From positions 26,079 to 90,078 of the forward strand of contig JBEKYC010000024.1 in the NCBI GenBank assembly GCA_049511415.1: a stretch of DNA of 64,000 bases. Reading direction: 5' to 3'. Below the pieces are notes generated by a model that saw nothing but the letters and a program-made list of their open reading frames with translations, had not been told where the DNA came from and ran no database searches. Origin of the DNA: Bog-159 sp049511415. Lineage in GTDB: Bacteria; Acidobacteriota; Terriglobia; Bryobacterales; Bryobacteraceae. Both the position numbers and the translations under genes were made by a program. Positions 1-8,049 of the stretch are shown here, piece after piece; positions within the stretch are counted from its first letter, which is position 1; the number at the start of each line of letters is the position of its first letter.

Positions 1-617
1 ATGAGGTGGGCGATATACCGTTGGATCTGCAGCCGAAGTTGCTCCGCGCTCTGCAGGAGAAGGCGTTCGAGAGGTTAGGTGGCACGAAAACGATCCCCAT
101 CGACGTCCGGCTCGTCGCGGCAACCAACCGGAATCTGACCCAAATGATGGGGGACAAACTCTTTCGCAGCGATCTTTACTACCGGCTGAAAGTGTTTCCG
201 ATCACGACGCCGCCGCTGCGGGATCATCCCGAAGACATACCCATACTCGCGCGGCACTTCGCCCGGAAATATGCGTCGAAAATGGGCAGGCAGATTGATA
301 AAATCCCGGCCGACACCATGCGCGCTCTGACGAGCTGGCATTGGCCCGGCAACGTAAGGGAGCTCGAGAACTTCATTGAACGATCGGTGATTCTTTCCAG
401 TGGAACTAGCCTGCGCGCTCCGCTGGCAGAGATTCGCCCTGGAACGGCGGAAACCTCTGGTGGCTCCACGCTCGAAGAAGTGGAACGAAATTATATCAAG
501 CGCGTGCTGCGGGAAAGCGACGGTGTGGTCACCACCGCCGCTACCCGTCTCGGACTACATAGAACTACGTTGAACGCCATGATGCGCAAGCTCGGTATCT
601 CTCGCAAGGATATCTAA
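1..617 (+). CDS. Sigma-54-dependent transcriptional activator, C-terminal part (5' end outside window)
   Basis: The reading frame is open from base 3, so the start and sensor domain lie outside the window. What is visible is the second half of a sigma-54 AAA+ domain: a VGDIP stretch right after Walker B, ERLGG, sensor I (VRLVAATNRNL), the arginine-finger region (FRSDLYYRLKVFPI) and sensor II (WPGNVRELENFIERS). A short linker and a Fis-type helix-turn-helix follow (TAATRLGLHRTTLNAMMRK). The C-terminus resembles FhlA-type activators. Such proteins hydrolyse ATP to open sigma-54 RNA polymerase promoters. The GAFTGA loop would be upstream and cannot be checked. Sigma-54-like promoter elements lie close downstream, so this is a candidate regulator of the neighbouring operons, which is an inference. 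Confidence 0.9.
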   Translation, partial: EVGDIPLDLQPKLLRALQEKAFERLGGTKTIPIDVRLVAATNRNLTQMMGDKLFRSDLYYRLKVFPITTPPLRDHPEDIPILARHFARKYASKMGRQIDKIPADTMRALTSWHWPGNVRELENFIERSVILSSGTSLRAPLAEIRPGTAETSGGSTLEEVERNYIKRVLRESDGVVTTAATRLGLHRTTLNAMMRKLGISRKDI

Positions 618-650
618 GTTGCAACACGGAGTCTGCGGGCTGCTACGGCA

Positions 651-947
651 CTACTTGACGATGATGACGGAATCCGGATGCGTGTGCCGCCACCGGAAGT
701 ACGCCGCCTGATCCGGGCCTTTTACAGTCCGCCATTCGCGGTAAGCCAGGTGCTGGTCGTTCAGGTAGAAGCGGTAGGCACGATCTTCACCTTCGTTCCA
801 CACGTGATAATCGCGACCCTCGCGGTCATAGTATCGCCTGTTGTCGTAGTAGCGTTTGTTATACGGGCGGTCGTCAGCCCTCGCCACAATAGGGGCAAGC
901 ATGGCGATGCCGAGCAAGAGCCCCCCCAGTAATCGTAAGCACTTCAT
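651..947 (-). CDS. Small secreted tyrosine/arginine-rich protein
   Basis: 98 residues. An N-terminal signal peptide (MKCLRLLGGLLLGIAMLAP, probable cleavage after ARA) precedes a basic, Tyr-rich mature part (RRYYDREGRDYHVW, EDRAYRFYL, AYREW, YFRWRHTHPD). The ATG at 947 is preferred because GAGG lies 9 bases upstream; a longer frame to 1001 adds residues before the signal peptide. Small exported proteins with the DYHxW...EDRAYRxYL pattern recur in Acidobacteria; no biochemical role is known to me. It is divergent from the SYLF gene, with a sigma-54-like element (CGG-N9-TGC) 27 bases upstream of the start. Confidence 0.7.
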   Translation of the reverse strand: MKCLRLLGGLLLGIAMLAPIVARADDRPYNKRYYDNRRYYDREGRDYHVWNEGEDRAYRFYLNDQHLAYREWRTVKGPDQAAYFRWRHTHPDSVIIVK

Positions 948-972
948 GTTGTTAGCCTCGTCAGTAGAAAGC

Positions 973-988
973 TGCATGCCACAGGCCG
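973..988 (-). promoter_or_regulatory. Candidate sigma-54 (-24/-12) promoter for the 651-947 gene
   Basis: Read on the minus strand: CGGCCTGTGGCATGCA. The GG and GC doublets are separated by exactly ten bases as in sigma-54 promoters, but the first base is C rather than T. It ends about 27 bases before the start codon. It is one of the weaker members of a set of similar elements in this window. Confidence 0.3.
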
Positions 989-1166
989 TTCCGCTTGGCA
1001 AGTCTTGATGGCGTAGCGTTCAGCCTCGACTATTCCGGCGGCGTGCAATGCCCGATCCGACCGCGCCACGTCAATTGACCGTAGGCGGTCATTCTTTCAC
1101 TCAGCCGTCTCCGCCCAGCCCGCTTCCCGACCCATACCAGCCGAATCGGCTCAGATAATGATGGGG

Positions 1167-1182
1167 TGGCGTCACCCGTGCA
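1167..1182 (+). promoter_or_regulatory. Candidate sigma-54 (-24/-12) promoter for the 1246-7797 run
   Basis: TGGCGTCACCCGTGCA matches the TGGC...TGCA core with ten bases between GG and GC. Transcription would start near 1193, leaving a leader of about 50 bases before the SYLF start at 1246. An activator of the right class is encoded at 1-617. No mapped transcript supports it; the evidence is the match, the position and recurrence of the pattern elsewhere. Confidence 0.45.
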
Positions 1183-1245
1183 TTACCCATCCGTGTCGCC
1201 CAAAGCCCCTGAAGGGTTTCGGATCGACCGAAAGGGGTTTCAAAA

Positions 1246-1938
1246 ATGCGAATGATTTTAGCGGCCACTCTAGCGATTGCGCCGCTTGTGGCTAAAGACA
1301 ACGATTCTGTCAAGCGGCTGGATCAAGCCGCCGTGGTGTTCTCCGAGATTATGGCGACACCCGACAAGGGCATACCGCAAGACCTGTTGGCGGACGCGCA
1401 TTGCATCGTGATCGTCCCTGGACTGAAGACCGCGGCTTTCCTGGTAGGCGGCAAGTACGGAAAGGGTTACGTGTCGTGCCGGCACAAAGGCGCTTGGTCC
1501 GCGCCGGGGACGGTCCGCATTGAGGGTGGCAGCTTCGGCTTTCAGATCGGCGGCTCTGAGACGGACTTAGTCATGCTTGTGATGAACCAAGGCGGCGAGG
1601 CTAGACTGCTCTCCGACAAGTTCACTCTGGGGGGCGAAGCGTCGGTGGCCGCCGGACCGGTGGGACGCACAGCCACGGCTCAAACCGACCTTCAGATGCA
1701 CGCCGAGATTCTCTCGTGGTCGCGTTCTCAGGGGCTGTTTGCGGGCTTGGCTCTGGAAGGCGCCACCCTGCGGCAAGATCTGGACGACAATGCTGAGCTC
1801 TACGGCACCAGGTTGAATAATCGGGAGATCCTGACTACGTCAGTGCCTACGCCTATGGCGGCTAAGAGGCTGATCGCGGAACTTAACGAGCACGCGGCGC
1901 ACGAGCGCGCCAGCGCGTCAACCGGCGCCGGCCAATAA
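1246..1938 (+). CDS. SYLF/Ysc84-type lipid-binding domain protein
   Basis: 230 residues with a short signal peptide (MRMILAATLAIAPLVA). The body is a SYLF domain: a helical lead (RLDQAAVVFSEIM), IPQDLLADAHCIVIVPG, the glycine-rich GGKYGKGYVSC, WSAPGTVRIEGGSFGFQIG, and the tail half with TDLQMHAEILSWSRSQGLFAGLALEG. SYLF proteins bind phosphoinositides in eukaryotes; bacterial members are exported and of uncertain role. AAAGGGG lies a few bases before the ATG. It is the first gene of a tightly spaced run; the OmpA-type gene follows after 22 bases. Confidence 0.85.
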   Translation: MRMILAATLAIAPLVAKDNDSVKRLDQAAVVFSEIMATPDKGIPQDLLADAHCIVIVPGLKTAAFLVGGKYGKGYVSCRHKGAWSAPGTVRIEGGSFGFQIGGSETDLVMLVMNQGGEARLLSDKFTLGGEASVAAGPVGRTATAQTDLQMHAEILSWSRSQGLFAGLALEGATLRQDLDDNAELYGTRLNNREILTTSVPTPMAAKRLIAELNEHAAHERASASTGAGQ

Positions 1939-1960
1939 TCGGGCGCCAAAGGAATATGAC

Positions 1961-3658
1961 ATGACCAAAGGCAAGATCGGCGGTTTACTCACCGCGTCCG
2001 GAATTCTATTGGGACTTCTATCGGCGCAGGAGCCGCGGAGTCAAAACGAGAATGCGGCCCAGTTGTCCGCGGGGGAGACGCCTGTGTACCGCCTCGCCAT
2101 CACGCCGCGGACTGTGAAGGCCATCGATTATCAGCATCGTAGCGGCGCCACGAAGATCGATTTTCGCGGCACCGAACTGCTCCCCACTGCTCGCGGTGAG
2201 GCCAAGGTGGAGGGCAAGCAGGGCTATATCGGGATCGAAGCCGATTTCGAAGATCTGCGGCCGGCCACAAACAACGGCGCCGGATACCTCACCTATGTAT
2301 TGTGGGCCATCACGCCGGAGGGCCGCACGGCCAACTTGGGTGAGATCCTCTTGGATGGATCGAAGAGCAAGCTGAGAGTGACCACCGAACTGCAGGTGTT
2401 TGGGTTGGTGGTCACCGCCGAACCTTATTACGCGGTGACTCAGCCGAGCGATCTGATTGTGATGGAAAATGTGGTGCGCCCGGACACCCAGGGTAAAATC
2501 GAGGAAATCGACGCTAAGTACGAATTGTTGCAACGCGGCCAGTATGAGCGTCTGTCGAACCCCCTGGCCTTAAAGCTGGATCGTAAGGAGCCGCTGGAAC
2601 TCTACGAAGCACGCAACGCCGTGCAAATCGCCCGCGCCGTGGGAGCGGACCGGTTTGCGGCCGAGACCTTCCAAAAGGCCGAGAGCAGCCTGGCTCAGGC
2701 TGAAGCCTATCAGGACCGCCATGCAGGCAAGAAGCCGATAATTATGACTGCACGGGAAGCCGTACAGACGGCGGAAGACGCGCGGGCCATCGCAGTGAAA
2801 CGGCAGGAGGCAGATGCGCTGGCCGGGGAGCGGCAGGCGTCGGTCGATCGCGAAGCGCGCGCCGAGAGCGGGCGAGTGGCAGCGGAGTCCGAGACAAATC
2901 GCGTGACCCGCGACGCGGAAGCGGCACGGATCGCAGCGCAAACTGAGAGGGATCGCCTGGAGCAGGAGAAGGATGCACAGGCTGTGTCGGCGCAGACCGA
3001 AGCGGACCGGGCGAAGAGTGAAAGTGACGCTCGTCTGGCTGCCGCGACGGCCGACGCGGACCGATTGAAGCTGGATAGCCAGGCGGCTACGGCTTTAGCC
3101 GCATCGGAGATAGACCGCTTAAAGCGCGAGAATGAAACCCAGGCAGCAGCCAGCCAGGCATCTCTCGACGATGCAGCCAGGCAGACAGCGCAATTGCAGG
3201 CGGACAAGACCGTACTGCGAACCCAGCTACTGAGCCAGTTCAACGCGATTCTTCAAACGCGGGATACCGCGCGCGGTTTGATCGTCAATATGTCGGATGT
3301 TCTGTTCGATACCGGCAAGTATTCACTTCGGCCTCTCGCCAGGGAGAAGCTGGCCAAGGTAGCCGGCATCGTCGCGGGGCACCCGGGCCTAAGGCTGGAA
3401 GTGGAAGGTCATACCGACAACGTGGGTGGAGACGACTACAATCAGCAGCTATCTGAACAACGCGGCGAATCTGTGCGCGATTATTTGACCGAACAGGGCA
3501 TGGCAGCCGGCTCGGTCACCTCGAAGGGTTTCGGAAAGACGCAACCGGTGGCTTCGAATGACACCGCGGATGGACGGCAGCAGAATCGGCGAGTGGAACT
3601 CGTGATCTCCGGTGAAGTGATCGGCAAGGAGATTGGCACGCCGATCGCGGCCAAGTAA
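1961..3658 (+). CDS. OmpA-family outer-membrane/peptidoglycan-associated protein with long alanine-rich coiled coil
   Basis: 565 residues: a signal peptide (about 1-22), a beta-rich N-terminal domain (about 45-170), a helical bundle with repeated AEAARIAAQTERDRLEQE-type heptads (about 215-420), and an OmpA C-terminal domain (about 430-550). The OmpA part shows DVLFDTGKYSLRPLAREKL, LEVEGHTDN and QNRRVEL, the peptidoglycan-binding signature. It probably tethers the outer membrane to the wall. AAGGA precedes the ATG. Neighbours are an exported SYLF protein and small membrane proteins, so the first half of the run is envelope-directed. Confidence 0.88.
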   Translation: MTKGKIGGLLTASGILLGLLSAQEPRSQNENAAQLSAGETPVYRLAITPRTVKAIDYQHRSGATKIDFRGTELLPTARGEAKVEGKQGYIGIEADFEDLRPATNNGAGYLTYVLWAITPEGRTANLGEILLDGSKSKLRVTTELQVFGLVVTAEPYYAVTQPSDLIVMENVVRPDTQGKIEEIDAKYELLQRGQYERLSNPLALKLDRKEPLELYEARNAVQIARAVGADRFAAETFQKAESSLAQAEAYQDRHAGKKPIIMTAREAVQTAEDARAIAVKRQEADALAGERQASVDREARAESGRVAAESETNRVTRDAEAARIAAQTERDRLEQEKDAQAVSAQTEADRAKSESDARLAAATADADRLKLDSQAATALAASEIDRLKRENETQAAASQASLDDAARQTAQLQADKTVLRTQLLSQFNAILQTRDTARGLIVNMSDVLFDTGKYSLRPLAREKLAKVAGIVAGHPGLRLEVEGHTDNVGGDDYNQQLSEQRGESVRDYLTEQGMAAGSVTSKGFGKTQPVASNDTADGRQQNRRVELVISGEVIGKEIGTPIAAK

Positions 3659-3678
3659 TCGCGGGAAGGAGACGCCTA

Positions 3679-4125
3679 ATGTCAGCTTCAGTGGTTTTGT
3701 TGAGATCGACGAAAGTGTGGGCCCCGCCGGCAACTCAGCCGTTTAACGAGGTTGCCTGGCAAGCATGGGCTGCCCGGGGCCGTATCCACGACAGACGCTG
3801 CAGCGCCGCGATTGGGAAACTGGTGAGGTGGATGCCGATTGTGGCGCTGCTCGCTGCGGCTGCGCTTTGGTCGCAGACAGCGCCGTTCGACACCGTGGTC
3901 CGATTCTTGGTGGCTGCCGGCGCGATGGTCGTGATGTTCCAAGCTCTTCATGAGAAGCATTATGTGGTGGCGGCCGTTTTTGCGGCTCTGGCGCTGCTCT
4001 ACAACCCGGTGGCGCCTGTGTTCGGCTTTGCAAACGGCGGGCAGCGCGCCCTGGTGGCCGCCAGCGTCGTCCCATTCGCCGCTTCACTCGCCTGGCGAGG
4101 TTCGCAGAGAAAGCCGAATGACTGA
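3679..4125 (+). CDS. Small integral membrane protein, DUF6804-like
   Basis: 148 residues. A hydrophilic N-terminus of about 48 residues precedes three or four hydrophobic segments (about 50-66, 72-90, 94-112, 120-138), with KHYVVAAVFAALALLYNPV resembling the small DUF6804-type membrane family. AAGGAG lies 8 bases before the ATG. The last codons overlap the start of the next gene by 8 bases, so the two are probably translationally coupled. No catalytic motif was seen. Confidence 0.65.
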   Translation: MSASVVLLRSTKVWAPPATQPFNEVAWQAWAARGRIHDRRCSAAIGKLVRWMPIVALLAAAALWSQTAPFDTVVRFLVAAGAMVVMFQALHEKHYVVAAVFAALALLYNPVAPVFGFANGGQRALVAASVVPFAASLAWRGSQRKPND

Positions 4126-4816
4126 CCTCGGCAGGATCATATCGAGATCGGCGCTCACGACATGCCTTGTGTTCGGAGTTATGTCCGCGGGCACAATTTT
4201 GGCGCAAGATCTTTCCAGGTACCGGAACTTCCAATTCGGAACGGGCCTGCCGGCGGTGGCCAAGCTGGCGGGAGTTGAACCGGGTCTGGCGACACTCATC
4301 CATTCGCGCCCGGCGCTTATTCAGGAGCTTGAATGGCGCCCCCGGGTTTTCCGCACACCTTCCCGGAGCGAATCGGTCAAAGACGTGGTCTTCACTTTCT
4401 ACAATGGCGAACTGTTTCGCGCCGCGATCGACTACGACCGCTACCAGATCGCGGGTCTGACCGACGCCGACCTGATCGAAGCGATCTCGGCAAATTACGG
4501 ACTTGCATCCAAGCCTACGGGTGTGGCGGAGGTGGCGCCGGCGCTTTACGGCGACCAACGAGAGGTTCTGGCGGAGTGGCAGGATTCGGAGTACCGCTTT
4601 GAACTGATCCGTGGTTCGTACGGGGCTAGCTTCCGGCTGGTGGGCGACCTGAAGAGGCTGGAGATTCCATTTCGAGCCGCCAATATTGAAGCCGCCCGAC
4701 TCGACGAAGCGGAGGCGCCGCAACTAGAGGCGGCCCGGGTAGCCAAAGCGGCCGCGGCCGAGAAAACCGTCCTGGAGCAGGACAGGCTGGAGAACAAGCC
4801 CAGATTTCGACCATAG
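4118..4816 (+). CDS. Exported protein of unknown function
   Basis: 232 residues beginning with a signal peptide (MTDLGRIISRSALTTCLVFG...AQ, cleavage near 30). The mature part contains ELEWRPRVF, VKDVVFTFYNGELFRAAIDY and YRFELIRGSYGASFRLV, then a charged alanine-rich C-terminal helix (about 190-225). The ATG at 4118 was chosen because it overlaps the upstream stop (ATGACTGA) and opens directly on the signal peptide; the frame extends further upstream without a ribosome-binding site. I do not recognise the family; the pattern suggests a periplasmic beta domain with a helical tail. Confidence 0.65.
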   Translation: MTDLGRIISRSALTTCLVFGVMSAGTILAQDLSRYRNFQFGTGLPAVAKLAGVEPGLATLIHSRPALIQELEWRPRVFRTPSRSESVKDVVFTFYNGELFRAAIDYDRYQIAGLTDADLIEAISANYGLASKPTGVAEVAPALYGDQREVLAEWQDSEYRFELIRGSYGASFRLVGDLKRLEIPFRAANIEAARLDEAEAPQLEAARVAKAAAAEKTVLEQDRLENKPRFRP

Positions 4817-4845
4817 CACGGCCAAAAAGGAGCGGGGAAATAATA

Positions 4846-5058
4846 ATGATGAACGCTAATACTGGCAATCCGGCATTCCACGAAGGTGACGCAGTCATAC
4901 TTGCCAGCGGCACATACCAGGGCACCTCTGGCGTCTTTCTGCGTTTGCGGGAAGACACCGCTTGGGCGGACATCACCCAGCGCGACGGCATCGTCCGTAA
5001 GCACCCGGTGGCCTGGCTCGCCCATGCCGCGGCGGCGTTGCCGATGGGCACGCCATGA
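4846..5058 (+). CDS. Small KOW-like protein
   Basis: 70 residues. GDAVILASGTYQGTSGVFL and the following DITQRDGIVRKHPVAWL resemble a single KOW/SH3-like barrel as found in small RNA- or ribosome-associated proteins, but this is only a resemblance. A GGGGAAA tract precedes two tandem ATG codons (4846 and 4849). Its stop overlaps the next start (ATGA), so both are probably made together. Confidence 0.55.
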   Translation: MMNANTGNPAFHEGDAVILASGTYQGTSGVFLRLREDTAWADITQRDGIVRKHPVAWLAHAAAALPMGTP

Positions 5059-5453
5059 CGGACATCACGCTCGGGAGCATTCTAATCGAATCGCAGGCCC
5101 ATCCGCCAAACGCGGTGTGGCTCCGGAGCGAGCCAGATGCCAGTGGTTGGATATCGCTCAACGGCACTCGTCCGGCGTTCGACGAGCAAGTTCGGGGAGC
5201 CGGCTGGACGTTCTTCTTTATGGCTGGCCTAATCAAGACTACCGTCTTCGGCTTCGACCGTCAAAAAACACTGCGCGTGGCCCTACGGCGGCTCATCAGG
5301 AACGTTAAATCGCACAATTGTAACGCCATCGAGATCGCGGAGGTCACTGCTAAATCGTTCCTCAAACTGCCTTATGTGAGTGTATCGGCGCACGCGCGGC
5401 ATCTGCAGAAAGGCCGGACCTTCCACGAACCAATCCCGGCAGGTTCAATCTAA
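5055..5453 (+). CDS. Conserved-looking protein of unknown function
   Basis: 132 residues, start overlapping the preceding stop by four bases. Visible segments are WLRSEPDASGWISLNG, AGWTFFFMAG, DRQKTLRVALRRLI, and a C-terminal half (NCNAIEIAEVTAKSFLKLPY, VSVSAHARHLQKG) that looks like a compact alpha/beta domain. No signal peptide or catalytic motif. It sits directly before groES (19 bases), so it may belong to the chaperonin transcript. Function not recognised. Confidence 0.6.
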   Translation: MTDITLGSILIESQAHPPNAVWLRSEPDASGWISLNGTRPAFDEQVRGAGWTFFFMAGLIKTTVFGFDRQKTLRVALRRLIRNVKSHNCNAIEIAEVTAKSFLKLPYVSVSAHARHLQKGRTFHEPIPAGSI

Positions 5454-5472
5454 CTGGAGGCTAACAACAAAT

Positions 5473-5790
5473 ATGAATATTCGACCCCTATACGACCGCA
5501 TCGTGGTGCAGCGAATCGCGGAAAAGGAAACCACGCACCGCGGCATCATCATCCCGGATTCGGCTAAGGAGAAGCCGCAGGAGGGCGAAGTGATGGCCAT
5601 CGGCAAGGGCAAGCGCCTCGACGACGGCAAAATGGTCGCCCTCGATGTCAAAGCCGGCGACCGCATCCTGTTCGGCAAGTATTCCGGCAACGAAATCACG
5701 CTGGAAGGCACGGAGTACATCATCATGCGTGAAGACGATGTGCTCGGAGTTCTGGACGCGACCCCTCAGGCGCTCCGGAAGGCCGGCTAA
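5473..5790 (+). CDS. groES: Co-chaperonin GroES
   Basis: 105 residues, the usual GroES length. MNIRPLYDRIVVQRI opens the beta barrel; ETTHRGIIIPDSAKEKPQEG is the mobile loop that docks on GroEL; GDRILFGKYSGNEI and LEGTEYIIMREDDVLGVL complete the fold. GGAGG lies about 14 bases before the ATG. It lids the folding chamber of the GroEL made by the next gene (25 bases downstream). Its place in an envelope/stress run suggests an extra, condition-specific groESL pair, which cannot be confirmed without the rest of the genome. Confidence 0.95.
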   Translation: MNIRPLYDRIVVQRIAEKETTHRGIIIPDSAKEKPQEGEVMAIGKGKRLDDGKMVALDVKAGDRILFGKYSGNEITLEGTEYIIMREDDVLGVLDATPQALRKAG

Positions 5791-5815
5791 TTCAAAATCG
5801 ACTAGGAGACCATCT

Positions 5816-7399
5816 ATGGCAAAACAGATTGTTTACAGTGACCATTCCCGTCAAGCGATCCTCAGAGGCGTTAACCAGCTCGCCGACGCCGTGAAAGTGA
5901 CTCTCGGCCCCAAAGGGCGCAACGTAGTGCTCGAAAAGAAATTCGGCGGGCCCACTATCACTAAAGATGGTGTGACGGTGGCGAAAGAAATCGACTTATA
6001 TGACCCGCTCGAAAACATGGGCGCCCGGATGGTGCGCGAGGTCGCATCCAAAACCTCCGACGTGGCCGGTGATGGCACCACTACGGCTACGATTCTGGCC
6101 CAGGCGATTTACCGTGAAGGCGTCAAAGCGGTGACTGCGGGCGCAAATCCGATGGCGGTGAAACGCGGCATCGACAAGGCGGTAGAAGCGGCCGTCGAGG
6201 AAATCAAAAAACTCTCCAAGCCAGTCTCCGGCGATATGATTGCGCAGGTCGGGCGTATCTCCGCCAACAGCGACTCCACCATCGGTGATGTGATCGCCGA
6301 AGCCATGAAGAAGGTGGGCAAAGATGGAGTAATCACGGTCGAGGAGTCCAAAACCATGACCACGGAACTGGCGACCGTCGATGGTATGCAATTCGACCGG
6401 GGCTACCTGTCGCCGTACTTTGTGACGGACGCTGAACGCATGGAATGTGTTTTGGAAGACCCTTGCATTCTGATCCATGAAAAGAAAATCAGCAGCATGA
6501 AGGATGTCTTGCCCATTTTGGAGCAGGTTGTGCGCGCGGGTAAACCGCTCTTGCTCATATCCGAGGACGTAGAGGGCGAGGCCCTGGCTACTCTTGTCGT
6601 CAACAAATTACGCGGAACGCTCAACGTTTGCGCGGTGAAAGCGCCTGGTTTCGGCGACCGCCGCAAGGCGATGATGGAGGATATCTCAATCCTCACGGGC
6701 GGGAAAGCCATCATGGAAGAAACCGGTCTCCGGCTCGAGGGGGTTCAATTGAGCGACCTGGGCCACGCCAAGCGAGTGACAGTGGATAAGGACAACACCA
6801 CCATTATCGATGGAGGTGGAGCCCAGGACCAGATCGCGGGCCGGCTTAAGCAACTGCGTGCCCAAGCCGAGGAAACCACCTCCGACTACGATCGCGAAAA
6901 ACTGCAGGAGCGCCTGGCGAAGCTCGCCGGCGGCGTGGCGATTATCAAAGTAGGCGCCGCGACAGAGACCGAAATGAAGGAAAAGAAGGCGCGCGTGGAG
7001 GATGCTCTGCATGCCACCCGGGCAGCCGTCGAGGAAGGCATCGTGCCGGGCGGCGGTGTGGCGCTGCTGCGCGCCTCGATGGCGCTCGCGAATTTGAAGC
7101 TTAAAGGCGACGAGCAGTTCGGCGTCACCATTGTGCGCCGTGCCTGCGAAGAACCGATCCGCCAGATCGTGCTCAACGGTGGAACCGAGGGCGCTATTGT
7201 GGTCGAGAAGATCAAGGCCCAGTCCAATGCAAACTTCGGTTTCAACGCGGCGACCGGCCAGTATGGGGATCTAGTGCAGGAAGGTGTCATCGATCCTACC
7301 AAAGTGACTCGTACCGCATTGCAGAATGCGGCTTCCATCGCGTCTCTGATGCTCACAACCGAGGCCATGATTTGCGACGTCGCCGAGGAGACGGACTAG
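5816..7399 (+). CDS. groEL: Chaperonin GroEL lacking the Gly-Gly-Met tail
   Basis: 527 residues. The ATPase residues are present: TKDGVTVAKEI, AGDGTTTATILAQAI and EDALHATRAAVEEGIVPGGG. The apical domain is complete (GYLSPYFVTDAERMECVLEDP, AVKAPGFGDRRKAMMEDI). The protein ends at LTTEAMICDVAEETD, with no flexible GGM repeat tail, so it is about 20 residues shorter than standard GroEL. AGGAG precedes ATG 5816; the frame continues upstream inside groES but that extension has no ribosome-binding site. It folds client proteins in the cytoplasm with GroES. Confidence 0.95.
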   Translation: MAKQIVYSDHSRQAILRGVNQLADAVKVTLGPKGRNVVLEKKFGGPTITKDGVTVAKEIDLYDPLENMGARMVREVASKTSDVAGDGTTTATILAQAIYREGVKAVTAGANPMAVKRGIDKAVEAAVEEIKKLSKPVSGDMIAQVGRISANSDSTIGDVIAEAMKKVGKDGVITVEESKTMTTELATVDGMQFDRGYLSPYFVTDAERMECVLEDPCILIHEKKISSMKDVLPILEQVVRAGKPLLLISEDVEGEALATLVVNKLRGTLNVCAVKAPGFGDRRKAMMEDISILTGGKAIMEETGLRLEGVQLSDLGHAKRVTVDKDNTTIIDGGGAQDQIAGRLKQLRAQAEETTSDYDREKLQERLAKLAGGVAIIKVGAATETEMKEKKARVEDALHATRAAVEEGIVPGGGVALLRASMALANLKLKGDEQFGVTIVRRACEEPIRQIVLNGGTEGAIVVEKIKAQSNANFGFNAATGQYGDLVQEGVIDPTKVTRTALQNAASIASLMLTTEAMICDVAEETD

Positions 7400-7404
7400 C
7401 TTGC

Positions 7405-7629
7405 ATGAATAAGAGGATACTCAAGCGGCACAAGCGACAGGTGGCGCGCGCGAAAGCCAGGGTGCGGCTGTCGGAACCCGATCTGAGAACACCGGAACAA
7501 GTCAGGGCGGCCAAGGATGCGAGCCGCCCCGCCGCCAGGGGAAACGGTCCCCACGCCCTCTACGCTGCGCCACTGGTCCAAAGTCATGCCACGCCCGTGG
7601 CAGACGGCTCTTCGCAAACTGAGGTTTAG
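7405..7629 (+). CDS. Small basic protein
   Basis: 74 residues, strongly basic at the N-terminus (MNKRILKRHKRQVARAKARV), then a proline/alanine-rich low-complexity part. It starts 5 bases after groEL and ends 3 bases before the next small gene. No clear Shine-Dalgarno sequence is seen, so translation may depend on coupling to groEL. The basic helix could bind nucleic acid. Family not recognised; it could still be a non-coding gap. Confidence 0.45.
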   Translation: MNKRILKRHKRQVARAKARVRLSEPDLRTPEQVRAAKDASRPAARGNGPHALYAAPLVQSHATPVADGSSQTEV

Positions 7630-7632
7630 GCC

Positions 7633-7797
7633 ATGGCCGTCTGTCCGTTTTGCAAATCTATCGAATTCAGAAAGGTCGGGCTGCGAAACAGCATCGAGAG
7701 AGCGTTCCATTGGTTCCTTCAGCCCTACCGGTGCTGTCTTTGTGGGCGCCATTTTTTCCTATTCCGATGGCAAGCGAACACTGAAGGGACTGTCTAA
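7633..7797 (+). CDS. Tiny zinc-ribbon protein
   Basis: 54 residues. Two cysteine pairs are visible: CPFC near the N-terminus and CCLCGRHFFLFRW near the C-terminus, the CxxC...CxxC arrangement of a zinc ribbon. GAGG lies about 10 bases before the ATG, and the gene follows the preceding stop by 3 bases. Small proteins with the CxxCgrxFxxFRW ending occur as orphans in Acidobacteria; the role is unknown. It closes the groESL run; a 250-base gap with a promoter candidate follows. Confidence 0.6.
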   Translation: MAVCPFCKSIEFRKVGLRNSIERAFHWFLQPYRCCLCGRHFFLFRWQANTEGTV

Positions 7798-7995
7798 GCA
7801 GCAGTCGGACTTGCGTGCAAAGGGATCGCGGCCCCCACCAGTGGTCGGGAGGACCAAGGATCACGCGGATTCTCGAGGTCTGGAGAAACCAGAGACATCT
7901 GTCCCGTGCAAATTCTGCATTCGCGATCGGCGGATTCTGCGTGCGTGTTCTTACGGGTTGGCCCCTCGATTCAGAGTAGAGGCCACAGAAAACAT

Positions 7996-8011
7996 TGGTG
8001 CTCCGCGTGCA
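7996..8011 (+). promoter_or_regulatory. Candidate sigma-54 (-24/-12) promoter for the 8050-27879 run
   Basis: TGGTGCTCCGCGTGCA has GG and GC separated by ten bases and a good TGCA at -12; the -24 box has T where C is usual. It lies about 40 bases before the DUF1269-like start at 8050, the same spacing as the matching element before the gene at 44718. It could drive the whole 20-kb run. Confidence 0.42.
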
Positions 8012-8049
8012 CTTACAAAAAGTTAAACAATATTATAAAGGAGATAGAA

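Noticed and set aside
2710..3243. Ser/Ala-rich minus-strand frame of 177 codons
   Set aside because: Shadow of the alanine-rich coiled coil of the OmpA-type gene.
3743..4723. 326-codon minus-strand frame
   Set aside because: Runs antisense across two well-supported plus-strand genes with good ribosome-binding sites; the translation is Arg/Pro-rich nonsense.
7798..8049. Possible second broken zinc ribbon (CKFC in one frame, HWCSACTY in another)
   Set aside because: Needs an assumed frameshift, has no ribosome-binding site, and the interval carries the promoter candidate for the next run.
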